Shown piece after piece: positions 7,608 through 13,233 of a stretch of 29,084 nucleotides of DNA. The notes beneath the pieces are model-generated. The model worked only from the letters and a program-made list of their open reading frames with translations, ran no database searches and had not been told where the DNA came from. Origin of the DNA: a virus. Numbering within the stretch: position 1 is the first letter of the stretch; each line of letters starts with the position of its first letter. The position numbers and the translations under genes were made by a program. The stretch spans positions 1-29,084 of the IMG/VR virus record IMGVR_UViG_3300049825_000406; one strand, written 5' to 3'.

Positions 7608-8030
7608 TTAGTTCGCAGCCTTGCGAGCTACCATTTTCTTTAAGGCTTCAATGCACGATTGAGCCTCTTTTGATGTACGCACGGGGTAGTGACCGATGCG
7701 CTTTTCAATCCAGATTTGCAGGCCGTTTTCCTGCGTGAAGAATCGCTTGCCGTAAGCTTCAATCAGTTCTTTCTGTGAAGCCTTTGCCAGTACAGGAATG
7801 TTCTGATTTTTGCGAGAGGCTTGCGTGGTGCGCATTGATGAATCGTACGCTCTGCCGCCGAGCTTGATAATCATTTCATTCGCTTCCGCGTAGTACATGT
7901 TTGCAGTCGAATCGGTGCGATCTTTTGTGATGTCCAGTACCATTTGCGCTTTTAATTCTTTATCAATTCCAGCGTCACGTAGTAGCGCGTGAATCGTTTT
8001 GTTTTGTGCGAGATTGCGAGGTTTTGGCAT
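7608..8030 (-). CDS. GemA/Gp16 (DUF1018)-like early protein
   Basis: A 140-residue protein. The N-terminus NKTIHALLRDAGIDKELK, a following segment TDSTANMYYAEANEMIIKLG, and a C-terminus reading WIEKRIGHYPVRTSKEAQSC then IEALKKMV match the layout of the GemA/Gp16 family: helical IH.. start, a mid-region ending in a LG turn, and a final kin..eA..vIeaLK helix. GemA in Mu alters host gene expression and supercoiling. Length is close to that family. It lies in the leftward early operon between winged-helix genes and small unknown genes. Confidence 0.55.
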   Translation of the reverse strand: MPKPRNLAQNKTIHALLRDAGIDKELKAQMVLDITKDRTDSTANMYYAEANEMIIKLGGRAYDSSMRTTQASRKNQNIPVLAKASQKELIEAYGKRFFTQENGLQIWIEKRIGHYPVRTSKEAQSCIEALKKMVARKAAN

Positions 8031-8042
8031 TGCGAGTTACCT

Positions 8043-8243
8043 TTATGAATTCGATCCAGCTTTCTCCGTTAATGGGTTATCAGAGATAAAAATCCCTCTT
8101 GCGACTTCCCATTCGGCGGTCATCCCTACGCCATTGACTGCTAGTAGGGCCGGATAAGATTTCTCCTCATCCCAGCGCGTGAAATAGACTTCATCGTGCG
8201 CCGGAAGGCGGAGTAGCTTTTCGATTAATTCAGCGTTCGTCAT
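8043..8243 (-). CDS. Small hypothetical protein (66 aa), early operon
   Basis: A 66-residue acidic protein beginning TNAELIEKLLRLPAHDEVYF, then WEVARGIFISDN, consistent with a small alpha/beta fold. The opening resembles many small phage proteins of the type 'LI+.L..lP.d..V', but no function is known. The ribosome binding site is weak (GAAAGAGCC). A hairpin-rich gap (8264-8337) lies upstream and the GemA-like gene follows 12 bases downstream. Confidence 0.55.
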   Translation of the reverse strand: MTNAELIEKLLRLPAHDEVYFTRWDEEKSYPALLAVNGVGMTAEWEVARGIFISDNPLTEKAGSNS

Positions 8244-8263
8244 AAGGCTCTTTCAAAGTTGGG

Positions 8264-8337
8264 CTGGAACTGGCAGAGGGTATCTGGAATGAAGTTTGCC
8301 AGTTCCAGAGTCCGCTTCAATTGCTGTCGAAAGCGGA
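8264..8337 (-). repeat. Two hairpins in the gap between early genes
   Basis: The first has perfect 12-bp arms CTGGAACTGGCA (8264-8275) and TGCCAGTTCCAG (8297-8308). The second has 7-bp arms TCCGCTT (8311-8317) and AAGCGGA (8331-8337). Neither is followed by a T run on the minus strand. They occupy most of the 106-base gap 8244-8349 and so would form in the early transcript just before the 66-residue gene. Confidence 0.6.
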
Positions 8338-8349
8338 CAAGATCAATTT

Positions 8350-8613
8350 CTATAATTCCGCGTAGCCTGTCATGGGCTTTGCCGGAGTACTTGCCAGCTC
8401 TTCAGCTCGGATAAAAACTAAATACAGATCGTCCCATTCACGGCGATCATAGGTATTCGTGAGGGCGAGCTTGTCCAGCTCTACGACTACTAAGCCCCAA
8501 TTCCAATCGTGCTTTTTGCCTGCCTCTTCTAATCGAGCCAGGAGGTCAGGGCGATTCGCTTTTGTGAAGCTATATGCGAGCTTGGCGACTTCATCAATTG
8601 AGACTTGCGACAT
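8350..8613 (-). CDS. Small hypothetical protein (87 aa), early operon
   Basis: An 87-residue protein with an N-terminal helix (VSIDEVAKLAYSFTKAN) and the pattern HDWNWGLVVVELDKLALTNT then WDDLYLVFIRAEELA. The start at 8613 has AAGGA five bases upstream; the longer TTG start overlaps this site. A terminator-like hairpin with seven T lies directly upstream, so its expression may depend on readthrough. Family unknown. Confidence 0.55.
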   Translation of the reverse strand: MSQVSIDEVAKLAYSFTKANRPDLLARLEEAGKKHDWNWGLVVVELDKLALTNTYDRREWDDLYLVFIRAEELASTPAKPMTGYAEL

Positions 8614-8623
8614 AAAAATCCTT

Positions 8624-8674
8624 TTCAAAAAAAGGGAGCGAGTGAACTTCCCCCAAAGTAAAAGCTCGCTCCCT
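8624..8674 (-). terminator. Terminator-like hairpin upstream of the 87-aa gene
   Basis: Arms AGGGAGCGAG (plus 8633-8642) and CTCGCTCCCT (8665-8674) make a perfect 10-bp stem. On the minus strand the stem is followed by TTTTTTT. The 22-base loop is long for an intrinsic terminator, so efficiency may be partial. It separates the control-proximal early genes from the rest of the leftward operon. Confidence 0.6.
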
Positions 8675-8681
8675 GCGAGTT

Positions 8682-8789
8682 CCCTGACGCTCCATTACAA
8701 TCGTCAGGGCTATCCAGGAGAAGCCACCATCACGGCTTCCCCAAGTTTTTTGGCGCGAGTAATTCAGGGCTACAGGGCTACTCGCGCCA
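8682..8789 (-). repeat. Tandem hairpin array in a non-coding gap of the early transcript
   Basis: Three more hairpins follow each other upstream of the terminator-like one: CCCTGACG/CGTCAGGG (8682-8689, 8702-8709); GGAGAAGCC/GGCTTCCCC (8717-8725, 8734-8742; the single mismatch on plus becomes a G-U pair in the minus-strand RNA); and TGGCGCGAGTA/TACTCGCGCCA (8751-8761, 8779-8789). The octamer CAGGGCTA recurs three times. With the terminator stem there are four hairpins in about 160 bases and no convincing gene. A structured RNA or leader is possible. On the plus strand, the second stem is followed by AAGTTTTTT and could also terminate rightward transcripts. Confidence 0.6.
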
Positions 8790-8794
8790 GCGTC

Positions 8795-9019
8795 TCAGCG
8801 GCGCGGGGCGAACCGCCGACCGCGAAGTCGAGGGCGATTGATCTGATTAATCAGTCGCGCTTCTTTTCCGAGAGGTGCAGCGGGGAGTTGCTGCACCTCC
8901 TGACGCCCGATTTCTCGACGGCGTAGGCCGTGCCGGGCGTATCTGTGTCGCCAGCTTGTCACCAAGCTGATTGCGATGATGGCTAATAAGAGAATTGAGA
9001 ATTTGTCGAGAGGAGACAT
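8795..9019 (-). CDS. Small membrane protein with a basic tail
   Basis: A 74-residue protein with an N-terminal membrane segment (about 7-22, FSILLLAIIAISLVTS) followed by a very arginine-rich cytoplasmic-type tail. AAGGA eight bases upstream supports the start. The C-terminal half is rich in R, G and P and is overlapped by a stem with arms GAGGTGCAGC/GCTGCACCTC (8872-8899), so the RNA structure or the protein, or both, may be under selection. No family recognised. Confidence 0.5.
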   Translation of the reverse strand: MSPLDKFSILLLAIIAISLVTSWRHRYARHGLRRREIGRQEVQQLPAAPLGKEARLINQINRPRLRGRRFAPRR

Positions 9020-9038
9020 AGTATTTTCCTTAGTGAGA

Positions 9039-9635
9039 TTAAGCTGCTCTTTGCTTGCGTTGCTCTAACCAGTTGTCGAAGCTTTCGCGCACGATCACCC
9101 AGCGCGTACCAATCGTGTAGCCTTCGATCTTGCCGCGATTGATTAAGCCTTTGATCTGCGCCGAAGTGATCGGCGGGATGTTCAGGTTTTGATAGGCGAG
9201 TAATTGAATCGCCGCTGAGATCGTCATCACTTGCCGCTGATCGGTCAGAGCCGGTGTGAGGTCAGGGAATAAGCGTTGTTGCTGCGCCTGATTGCCTTCT
9301 TTCAGGTTGCGGCGCGTGAGTTCCGCTTCCATCGTGTTGAAGGCGTTGATGTATTTGATCTTCCATTGCAACGCTTCTTTCCCGGTGAAGCCCATCGCCA
9401 GAATCGCAAATCCATCCCGCGTGAGATTGAAAATCGGGTACTCTTTTCCCCGCTCGTTTTTGTAAGTTGACTCCTCAAAATTGAGGAGTGAGAAGTCGGT
9501 TGGCGCATCAAGATAGATGGCTGAAATATCGCGTAAAAGATTGTCATGACGTTTATGAAAATGCTGGGCGACATCCAAAGAAGTCGTGTAGCTTTTCCCT
9601 TCGATGACTTTCAGTGTTGGTGAGACTTGAGACAT
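9039..9635 (-). CDS. Rha-family phage regulatory protein fused to an excisionase-type HTH
   Basis: Residues about 15-105 match the Rha family: SLDVAQHFHKRHDNLLRDI, then NFEESTYKNERGKEYPIFNL, LTRDGFAILAMGFTGKEALQ and the helix ending INAFNTME. Rha proteins are temperate-phage regulators that interfere with growth in some hosts, and many are antirepressor-like. Residues about 155-192 (ITSAQIKGLINRGKIEGYTI, TRWVIVRESFDNWLEQ) form a MerR/excisionase-type (HTH_17) DNA-binding domain. The start at 9635 has GGAGGAAAGA directly upstream. It is the second gene after the early promoter. Confidence 0.85.
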   Translation of the reverse strand: MSQVSPTLKVIEGKSYTTSLDVAQHFHKRHDNLLRDISAIYLDAPTDFSLLNFEESTYKNERGKEYPIFNLTRDGFAILAMGFTGKEALQWKIKYINAFNTMEAELTRRNLKEGNQAQQQRLFPDLTPALTDQRQVMTISAAIQLLAYQNLNIPPITSAQIKGLINRGKIEGYTIGTRWVIVRESFDNWLEQRKQRAA

Positions 9636-9656
9636 TCTTTCCTCCAAGTGAAAAAG

Positions 9657-9935
9657 TTAAGCCGCTTTCTGCATTCGGTTGATGGCGGCATTGCTACGAT
9701 TGCGAGTTGCGGGGCTTCCCCAAAGTCGTTCATAGGAGATGCCCATCTTCAAAGAGAGCTTGCGGCGAATCACCGGATACGTGCGGTATTGATGCTGATG
9801 AAGGCACATTGATAATTCTTCGCGTCGCACATCAATGAGCCGTGCCAGTTCCGCTAAAGATTCAATCTGATTTTCAGCCATCCAAATTTTGACTTGCCGT
9901 TTGATCGGGTTGATTTTTTTTCTGGATCGGTTCAT
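9657..9935 (-). CDS. Cro/Ner-like HTH protein, first gene of the early operon
   Basis: A 92-residue basic protein with an HTH of the XRE/Ner kind (about 12-60: IKRQVKIWMAENQIESLAEL, ARLIDVRREELSMCL) ending in a basic tail. The start at 9935 has GAGGAAAGA directly upstream; the longer version from 10010 runs into the promoter and is unlikely. As the first gene transcribed away from the repressor, its position matches Ner in Mu or Cro in lambdoid phages. It probably damps repressor and early promoter activity during lytic growth. The family call rests on pattern and position. Confidence 0.65.
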   Translation of the reverse strand: MNRSRKKINPIKRQVKIWMAENQIESLAELARLIDVRREELSMCLHQHQYRTYPVIRRKLSLKMGISYERLWGSPATRNRSNAAINRMQKAA

Positions 9936-9981
9936 TCTTTCCTCGTTTCTATGTTTCAGTTCGTAACAGTTCAGCAAGAGG

Positions 9982-10010
9982 AATGTAAACGAATCGTTGA
10001 AGTTCGTCAA
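9982..10010 (-). promoter_or_regulatory. Early leftward promoter
   Basis: On the minus strand, TTGACG (plus 10005-10010) and TACATT (plus 9982-9987) are exactly 17 bp apart, matching the -35 (5/6) and -10 (4/6) sigma-70-type boxes. It fires toward the Cro/Ner-like gene and lies at the start of the repressor gene, as expected for an early promoter under repressor control. Confidence 0.65.
9988..9998. promoter_or_regulatory. Candidate repressor operator in the promoter spacer
   Basis: AACGAATCGTT is a perfect inverted repeat (AACGA, centre A, TCGTT) placed wholly between the -35 and -10 boxes of the early promoter. Related half-sites GTTCGT occur on both sides (about 9959 and 10002). A dimeric HTH repressor bound here would block the promoter. 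Confidence 0.5.
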
Positions 10011-10377
10011 GAAGTTTTTACAAATTGTGAAAGAAAATATTGAAAGCGAATTTGGTATTAGACTAAGACAAGCTTTTTACGGTGCAAAGAATGCCGAAAT
10101 AGCTAGGCAATTATCTGTGTCTAGTGCTGCGATAACGAATTACATAGAGGGAAGGGTGCCACCTTCTGACAAATTAACGCTGATCTCAACTTTAACGAAT
10201 TGTTCAATTCATTGGCTGCTGACAGGTGAAGGCGAAAAGAATCTGAACGCAGTAGCCGACGAAAAAGCAGAGGTCGAAGAAGAAGCGAAAACAAAATTCG
10301 TAGTGGAAGATGAGGCGGAGGGCAAGATTGCGGGTTTATATTTCAGCTACGGTCGGGTCAAGGAAGATTTGGGATAG
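9997..10377 (+). CDS. HTH (XRE-family) phage repressor, probably truncated by an amber codon
   Basis: The HTH spans about residues 19-60 (FGIRLRQAFYGAKNAEIARQ, LSVSSAAITNYIEGR, then SIHWLLTGEG), a layout typical of CI-type phage repressors. The C-terminal part is short and acidic and has no S24 peptidase, so cleavage-type induction is unlikely. The start is uncertain: TTG at 9997 or GTG at 10027, and neither has a strong ribosome binding site. After TAG at 10375-10377 the same frame stays open for 24 codons to TAA at 10450-10452, coding a plausible helix (FLRLVGVADDWLRK). It would repress the divergent early promoter to keep lysogeny. Confidence 0.8.
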   Translation: MKFVKKFLQIVKENIESEFGIRLRQAFYGAKNAEIARQLSVSSAAITNYIEGRVPPSDKLTLISTLTNCSIHWLLTGEGEKNLNAVADEKAEVEEEAKTKFVVEDEAEGKIAGLYFSYGRVKEDLG

Positions 10378-10485
10378 GAAGACGAAGAAGAATTTCTGCG
10401 ACTGGTCGGCGTGGCAGATGATTGGCTGCGGAAGAATGGGAAGAAGAAATAAGGGACAAGGGGATTATGAGAAAAGGGGAATAAG

Positions 10486-10797
10486 ATGAGTGAGGCAGAT
10501 GTTCAGATTTTTGCGCGGTTAAGTTTGTTCAGTTTTTTACTGGAAACGATGCACGCGAACATTTTTATGAATCGCCCTGATCCGCATCAATGCTTGGCGG
10601 ATTTCAAGGTAACAATTACAGATCGGTTTCGAGACGCGACATTCAGGGGGAATACGTCGTTCGATGATGCCGCGATTGTGCAACAGGCATCAATGGAAGT
10701 TATCGAACGATTTTTTCAGGCGACGGCAGAGACGCTGACGCAGATTCAGGCACAAAAAGAACGGGCAGACGTGAGCCAACCAAATATTGACCTTTGA
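10486..10797 (+). CDS. Hypothetical helical protein of the immunity region
   Basis: A 103-residue, mainly helical protein (LSLFSFLLETMHANIFMNR, then MEVIERFFQATAETLTQIQA). A good AGGGGAATAAG ribosome binding site supports the start. It lies between the repressor and the ImmA-like peptidase on the same strand, so it may belong to the lysogeny operon. I do not recognise the family. The 100-base gap to the next gene shows no clear terminator. Confidence 0.65.
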   Translation: MSEADVQIFARLSLFSFLLETMHANIFMNRPDPHQCLADFKVTITDRFRDATFRGNTSFDDAAIVQQASMEVIERFFQATAETLTQIQAQKERADVSQPNIDL

Positions 10798-10899
10798 AGA
10801 GATTCTCAATCGGTAAGACGGGAGCTTTTCGGGTTGGCTGTTTTGTTTTCTTTGTTGCAGTTTTCATAAAAGTACCTCGGCGAAATAATAGCATAAGAA

Positions 10900-11325
10900 A
10901 TGAACGCGGCAATCTCACAATTAACGGCGCGTGGCTGGAACCGAAGAATTTTATCGCCTTCGGATTTTGAGGAGTGGTGCGAAACCGAAAAGATTGCCGT
11001 GATCGAAGTGGCAATGAAGCCACTCGGGTTATATGTAGTCCGCGACGAGCAGCCGTTTATTTTTATCAATGAAAAATTGCGCGGGATCGAAAAACAAATC
11101 GTGCAATGGCACGAATTCGGACACCACATCTTGCACGTTCCGAGTGGCAGATATTTTAGTTACAGCGTCCCGAACAAAGCGGAATATCAAGCGCATTTGA
11201 TTGCGGCAGTGGCGTTGCTCCCTGCGGCAGAATTAAAACGAAAATCAAAAGAAGAATTGTTGGAGGAGTACCCGAAAGAATTAGTGGGATTTCGGGAGAG
11301 GGTGAGACGACAGTTTAGGATTTAG
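10900..11325 (+). CDS. ImmA/IrrE-type zinc metallopeptidase
   Basis: A 141-residue protein with the zinc motif HEFGH at residues 71-75 (in WHEFGHHILH) and a likely third ligand E95 in NKAEYQAHLIAAVALLP, the classic ImmA/IrrE layout. Such peptidases cleave HTH repressors of mobile elements (ImmA cuts ImmR of ICEBs1) or act in stress signalling (IrrE of Deinococcus). Here it sits downstream of the HTH repressor, which itself lacks a protease domain, so it is a good candidate for the induction trigger. No clear ribosome binding site precedes this start, so the start codon is tentative. Confidence 0.8.
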   Translation: MNAAISQLTARGWNRRILSPSDFEEWCETEKIAVIEVAMKPLGLYVVRDEQPFIFINEKLRGIEKQIVQWHEFGHHILHVPSGRYFSYSVPNKAEYQAHLIAAVALLPAAELKRKSKEELLEEYPKELVGFRERVRRQFRI

Positions 11326-11387
11326 GTCAGCATTAATTCTATTATTTGAAGTGGCAATCTATTCTTTTTCTTGAAAGGTTCTCAGTT

Positions 11388-11822
11388 ATGAAAATCCTCC
11401 TCATTGTATTTCTGATTATTCAATCTGCCTGTTTGCAGCAGCCAACCCCAAAAGTTGAAGTGAGAGAGCCAATTGAGGCTCCAACGCCTACGCCGACGAT
11501 AGTCGTCAAGAAGACAACTAAGGATGATTTGAAATCTTATGAGGAAGTTCTCAAGCTTACTTCGGAGGTAAAATTCATTGATTCAATTATTGAAGGTACG
11601 CGGAGCGCGAATCAAATCAAGATCACATTGAAAGATCAATGGCATTATTTGCCCTACCAGATTCGGCTGCAAAAAGCGCAGGGATTGTGGAAGTTATGGG
11701 CAACAATCCACGCACCAGAGAACGTTGACTTGGCTAGAATTTCTTTAGTTGATTTAGAAGGAAATGAAGTTGGCGGATCAAGGCTGGTGGCTGGGTCAAT
11801 GCTGTGGGTAGCGGAAAAGTAA
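11388..11822 (+). CDS. Putative lipoprotein
   Basis: A 144-residue protein with an N-terminal signal peptide (MKILLIVFLIIQSAC) and a possible lipobox ending at C15, although position -3 is Q rather than L. A proline/threonine-rich linker (PTPTPT) follows and then a folded domain with QIKITLKDQWHYL and a C-terminal strand-rich part. The start at 11388 matches GAAAGG upstream better than a longer start. It lies in the immunity region, where membrane lipoproteins can be lysogenic conversion or superinfection exclusion factors; this is inference. Family unknown. Confidence 0.6.
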   Translation: MKILLIVFLIIQSACLQQPTPKVEVREPIEAPTPTPTIVVKKTTKDDLKSYEEVLKLTSEVKFIDSIIEGTRSANQIKITLKDQWHYLPYQIRLQKAQGLWKLWATIHAPENVDLARISLVDLEGNEVGGSRLVAGSMLWVAEK

Positions 11823-11964
11823 TATCTCAATGCTGTAGGTGTAAATATGAAATTGCCCATCTAAGGATTACTGCTTTTCGCTGTCCGACACCCACACCCG
11901 AAGAAACAGAAGACCCAACAGCGACACCTGAAGCACAATAATCTCTCACTCTGAAATCAGATAA
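11823..11964 (+). other. Gap with a possible remnant of a proline/threonine-rich tail
   Basis: No complete gene is evident. Codons at about 11878-11941 spell a tail (CPTPTPEETEDPTATPEAQ and stop) resembling the linker of the lipoprotein just upstream, but with no start codon or ribosome binding site in frame. TCAATGCTGT is present twice, inside the end of the lipoprotein gene and just after it, followed by similar bases. This looks like a decayed partial copy of a lipoprotein gene, weakly supported. Confidence 0.3.
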
Positions 11965-12084
11965 TTATTTACCAAGCAGAATATCTTGTTCTTTTTTGAG
12001 AAGTTCAAGTTGAAGGGTTCGTCTTGAATTGTTGAAGTCTCTCTGAAATTTCGAGAGCACGGCATGTATGTGTGATTTATCCAT
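11965..12084 (-). CDS. Small helical ORF, or in-frame extension of the HTH gene
   Basis: From ATG at 12084 a 39-residue ORF runs to TAA at 11965 (MDKSHIHAVLSKFQRDF... LELLKKEQDILLGK). The same frame is open upstream to the TGA at 12150 that ends the excisionase-like gene, so TGA-readthrough would add 61 residues with a coiled-coil look (YKKLEADLKALAKM). No good ribosome binding site precedes the ATG. Either the HTH protein was once longer, or this is a separate small gene. Confidence 0.35.
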   Translation of the reverse strand: MDKSHIHAVLSKFQRDFNNSRRTLQLELLKKEQDILLGK

Positions 12085-12147
12085 CTTTGCAAGGGCTTTT
12101 AAATCCGCCTCTAGTTTTTTGTATTCACAGTTACTACCACTATTTTC

Positions 12148-12378
12148 TCAGGCCGCGACCGCGCAGTTGTGTAAGTTACTAACCCATTTTTTCGCGCTTT
12201 TCTCGACGATAAAATACCTGCCACCGAGTTTCTTGCCGTCTAATTCACCCTCTTCAATCAGCGCGTAAAAGAAATCTTCGCTGGGAACGGGGACTAAAAC
12301 GCGTTGCCGTTCAAGGGCTTCACGAAATACTGAAAGTAAAATCATTGTTTCTACGAAGTCGAAAGTAAGCTGGTTCAT
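12148..12378 (-). CDS. Excisionase-type (HTH_17) small DNA-binding protein
   Basis: A 76-residue protein; AAGGAG nine bases upstream supports ATG 12378 over a longer start. Residues about 33-66 (SEDFFYALIEEGELDGKKLG, GRYFIVEKSAKKWV) match the short winged-HTH excisionase/AlpA pattern (helix, LIeeGeL, G.R..I....l..W), the same type as the Rha C-terminus. It is encoded against its rightward neighbours. In such phages these proteins control promoters or help excision. A possible promoter lies upstream (TTGTTT, 17 bp, TATCTT on the minus strand, about 12398-12426). Its frame stays open beyond the TGA. Confidence 0.6.
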   Translation of the reverse strand: MNQLTFDFVETMILLSVFREALERQRVLVPVPSEDFFYALIEEGELDGKKLGGRYFIVEKSAKKWVSNLHNCAVAA

Positions 12379-12532
12379 GTGAGAATTCTCCTTCGCGCCT
12401 AAGATAACTAAAACTCCAAAACAAAACAAGATTCCTTTTTTAACGACGTTGCCAGAACTCACCAAAGCAGCCTCCGCAATCCATTTCTTTTCGTTTATCT
12501 TGCACTCACTGACGGAGATGAGTTGATAGTTA

Positions 12533-12564
12533 GCGGGTAGGAATTGGTGAGAGTTCCTATCCGC
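12533..12564 (+). promoter_or_regulatory. Hairpin in the leader of the Gam-like gene
   Basis: Arms GCGGGTAGGAA (12533-12543) and TTCCTATCCGC (12554-12564) pair over 11 positions with one G-U pair and a 10-base loop, ending 30 bases before the next start codon. It could be a leader attenuator or a binding site. The 12379-12594 gap otherwise holds only weak promoter-like boxes. Confidence 0.4.
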
Positions 12565-12594
12565 CCTCCAAAAAGATTTTTCGAGTGATGAGTT

Positions 12595-13068
12595 ATGAGT
12601 AAAAAGAAAGTCAAAGAATTATTGGATGAGTGGGCAGAAGCGAAAGCGCAGGCGGCGATCATTGAAGCCGAGCGCGACGCGGAACTGGCTCCCATCGTTG
12701 AGCGACACGAAAAGAAGTGCGCTCCGATTCGTGAAAAGTTCGTAGCAGATTTAAGTAGCTGGCAGCAGAGAGCGGGTGAGATTGAGAAAGAAGTTAGTGA
12801 AATCCTCCTTTCCAATTTAAATGCGGACGGTTCGATTGCGGTGACGGAAATCATCGCTGACGGCGCGAAAGCGCAAGTGCTGAGTACTGGAAAACGCGAG
12901 ATCGAACCGTCTGCTTTTTTTGACACGACACCCGAAGGCGGACGCGACAAATCCTTCTGGGGCTGCGTCACGATTGGCATTGCCAAAGCCGAGAAATTTC
13001 TAGGCAGTCGCATTTACGCGATAGCCACCACGAAGTTTTCACATCGCGTGCAGATCACGCGGCAGTGA
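12595..13068 (+). CDS. Coiled-coil protein, possibly Gam-like
   Basis: A 157-residue protein. The N-terminal half (about 5-75) is a charged coiled coil with an API-containing turn (RHEKKCAPIREKFVADLSSW), reminiscent of the Mu Gam helical hairpin, in which 'I...F..+.API' is typical. Gam binds DNA ends and blocks host exonucleases. The C-terminal half (about 80-157) is strand-rich but lacks the clear FIR.K.E.NKEA end of Gam, so the call is tentative. It is the first gene of the long rightward run into lysis and head genes, unlike Mu, where gam is an early gene near A and B. Confidence 0.35.
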   Translation: MSKKKVKELLDEWAEAKAQAAIIEAERDAELAPIVERHEKKCAPIREKFVADLSSWQQRAGEIEKEVSEILLSNLNADGSIAVTEIIADGAKAQVLSTGKREIEPSAFFDTTPEGGRDKSFWGCVTIGIAKAEKFLGSRIYAIATTKFSHRVQITRQ

Positions 13069-13099
13069 TGAAGGTACAAACTAAAGACGTACGATTGAA

Positions 13100-13228
13100 A
13101 TGGAGAAACGAATTGATTGGACAGGAATGGGATTGTTATTAGTTGCGGTTCGACTTCTCCTGTTCTTTTTAATTTTGATTTTAGCAGTCGTAGTAGACGT
13201 TCTGCATTTATTGCACCACAGCAAGTGA
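13100..13228 (+). CDS. Small single-span membrane protein upstream of the endolysin (holin-like candidate)
   Basis: A 42-residue ORF beginning MEKRIDWTGMG followed by a hydrophobic span (LLLVAVRLLLFFLILILAVV) and ending LHLLHHSK. Its TGA is 5 bases before the endolysin start. The ribosome binding site is weak. Position and shape suit a small holin or antiholin, but one basic-ended span alone is not proof. It overlaps no other credible gene. Confidence 0.45.
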   Translation: MEKRIDWTGMGLLLVAVRLLLFFLILILAVVVDVLHLLHHSK

Positions 13229-13233
13229 ACTGA

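Noticed and set aside
8843-8854. Palindrome CTGATTAATCAG as an operator
   Set aside because: It lies inside the small membrane gene and has no promoter nearby; a 12-base palindrome can occur by chance.
8459-8926. Plus-strand ORF of 155 codons
   Set aside because: It runs antisense across an early gene, the hairpin array and the small membrane gene, with low-complexity sequence; a shadow.
12495-13013. Minus-strand ORF of 172 codons
   Set aside because: Antisense to the coiled-coil (Gam-like) gene, serine/phenylalanine-rich, typical of an antisense shadow.
13068-13142. 24-codon ORF just after the Gam-like gene
   Set aside because: It overlaps the better-supported 42-residue membrane ORF; too short and without features, although its ATG touches the previous stop.
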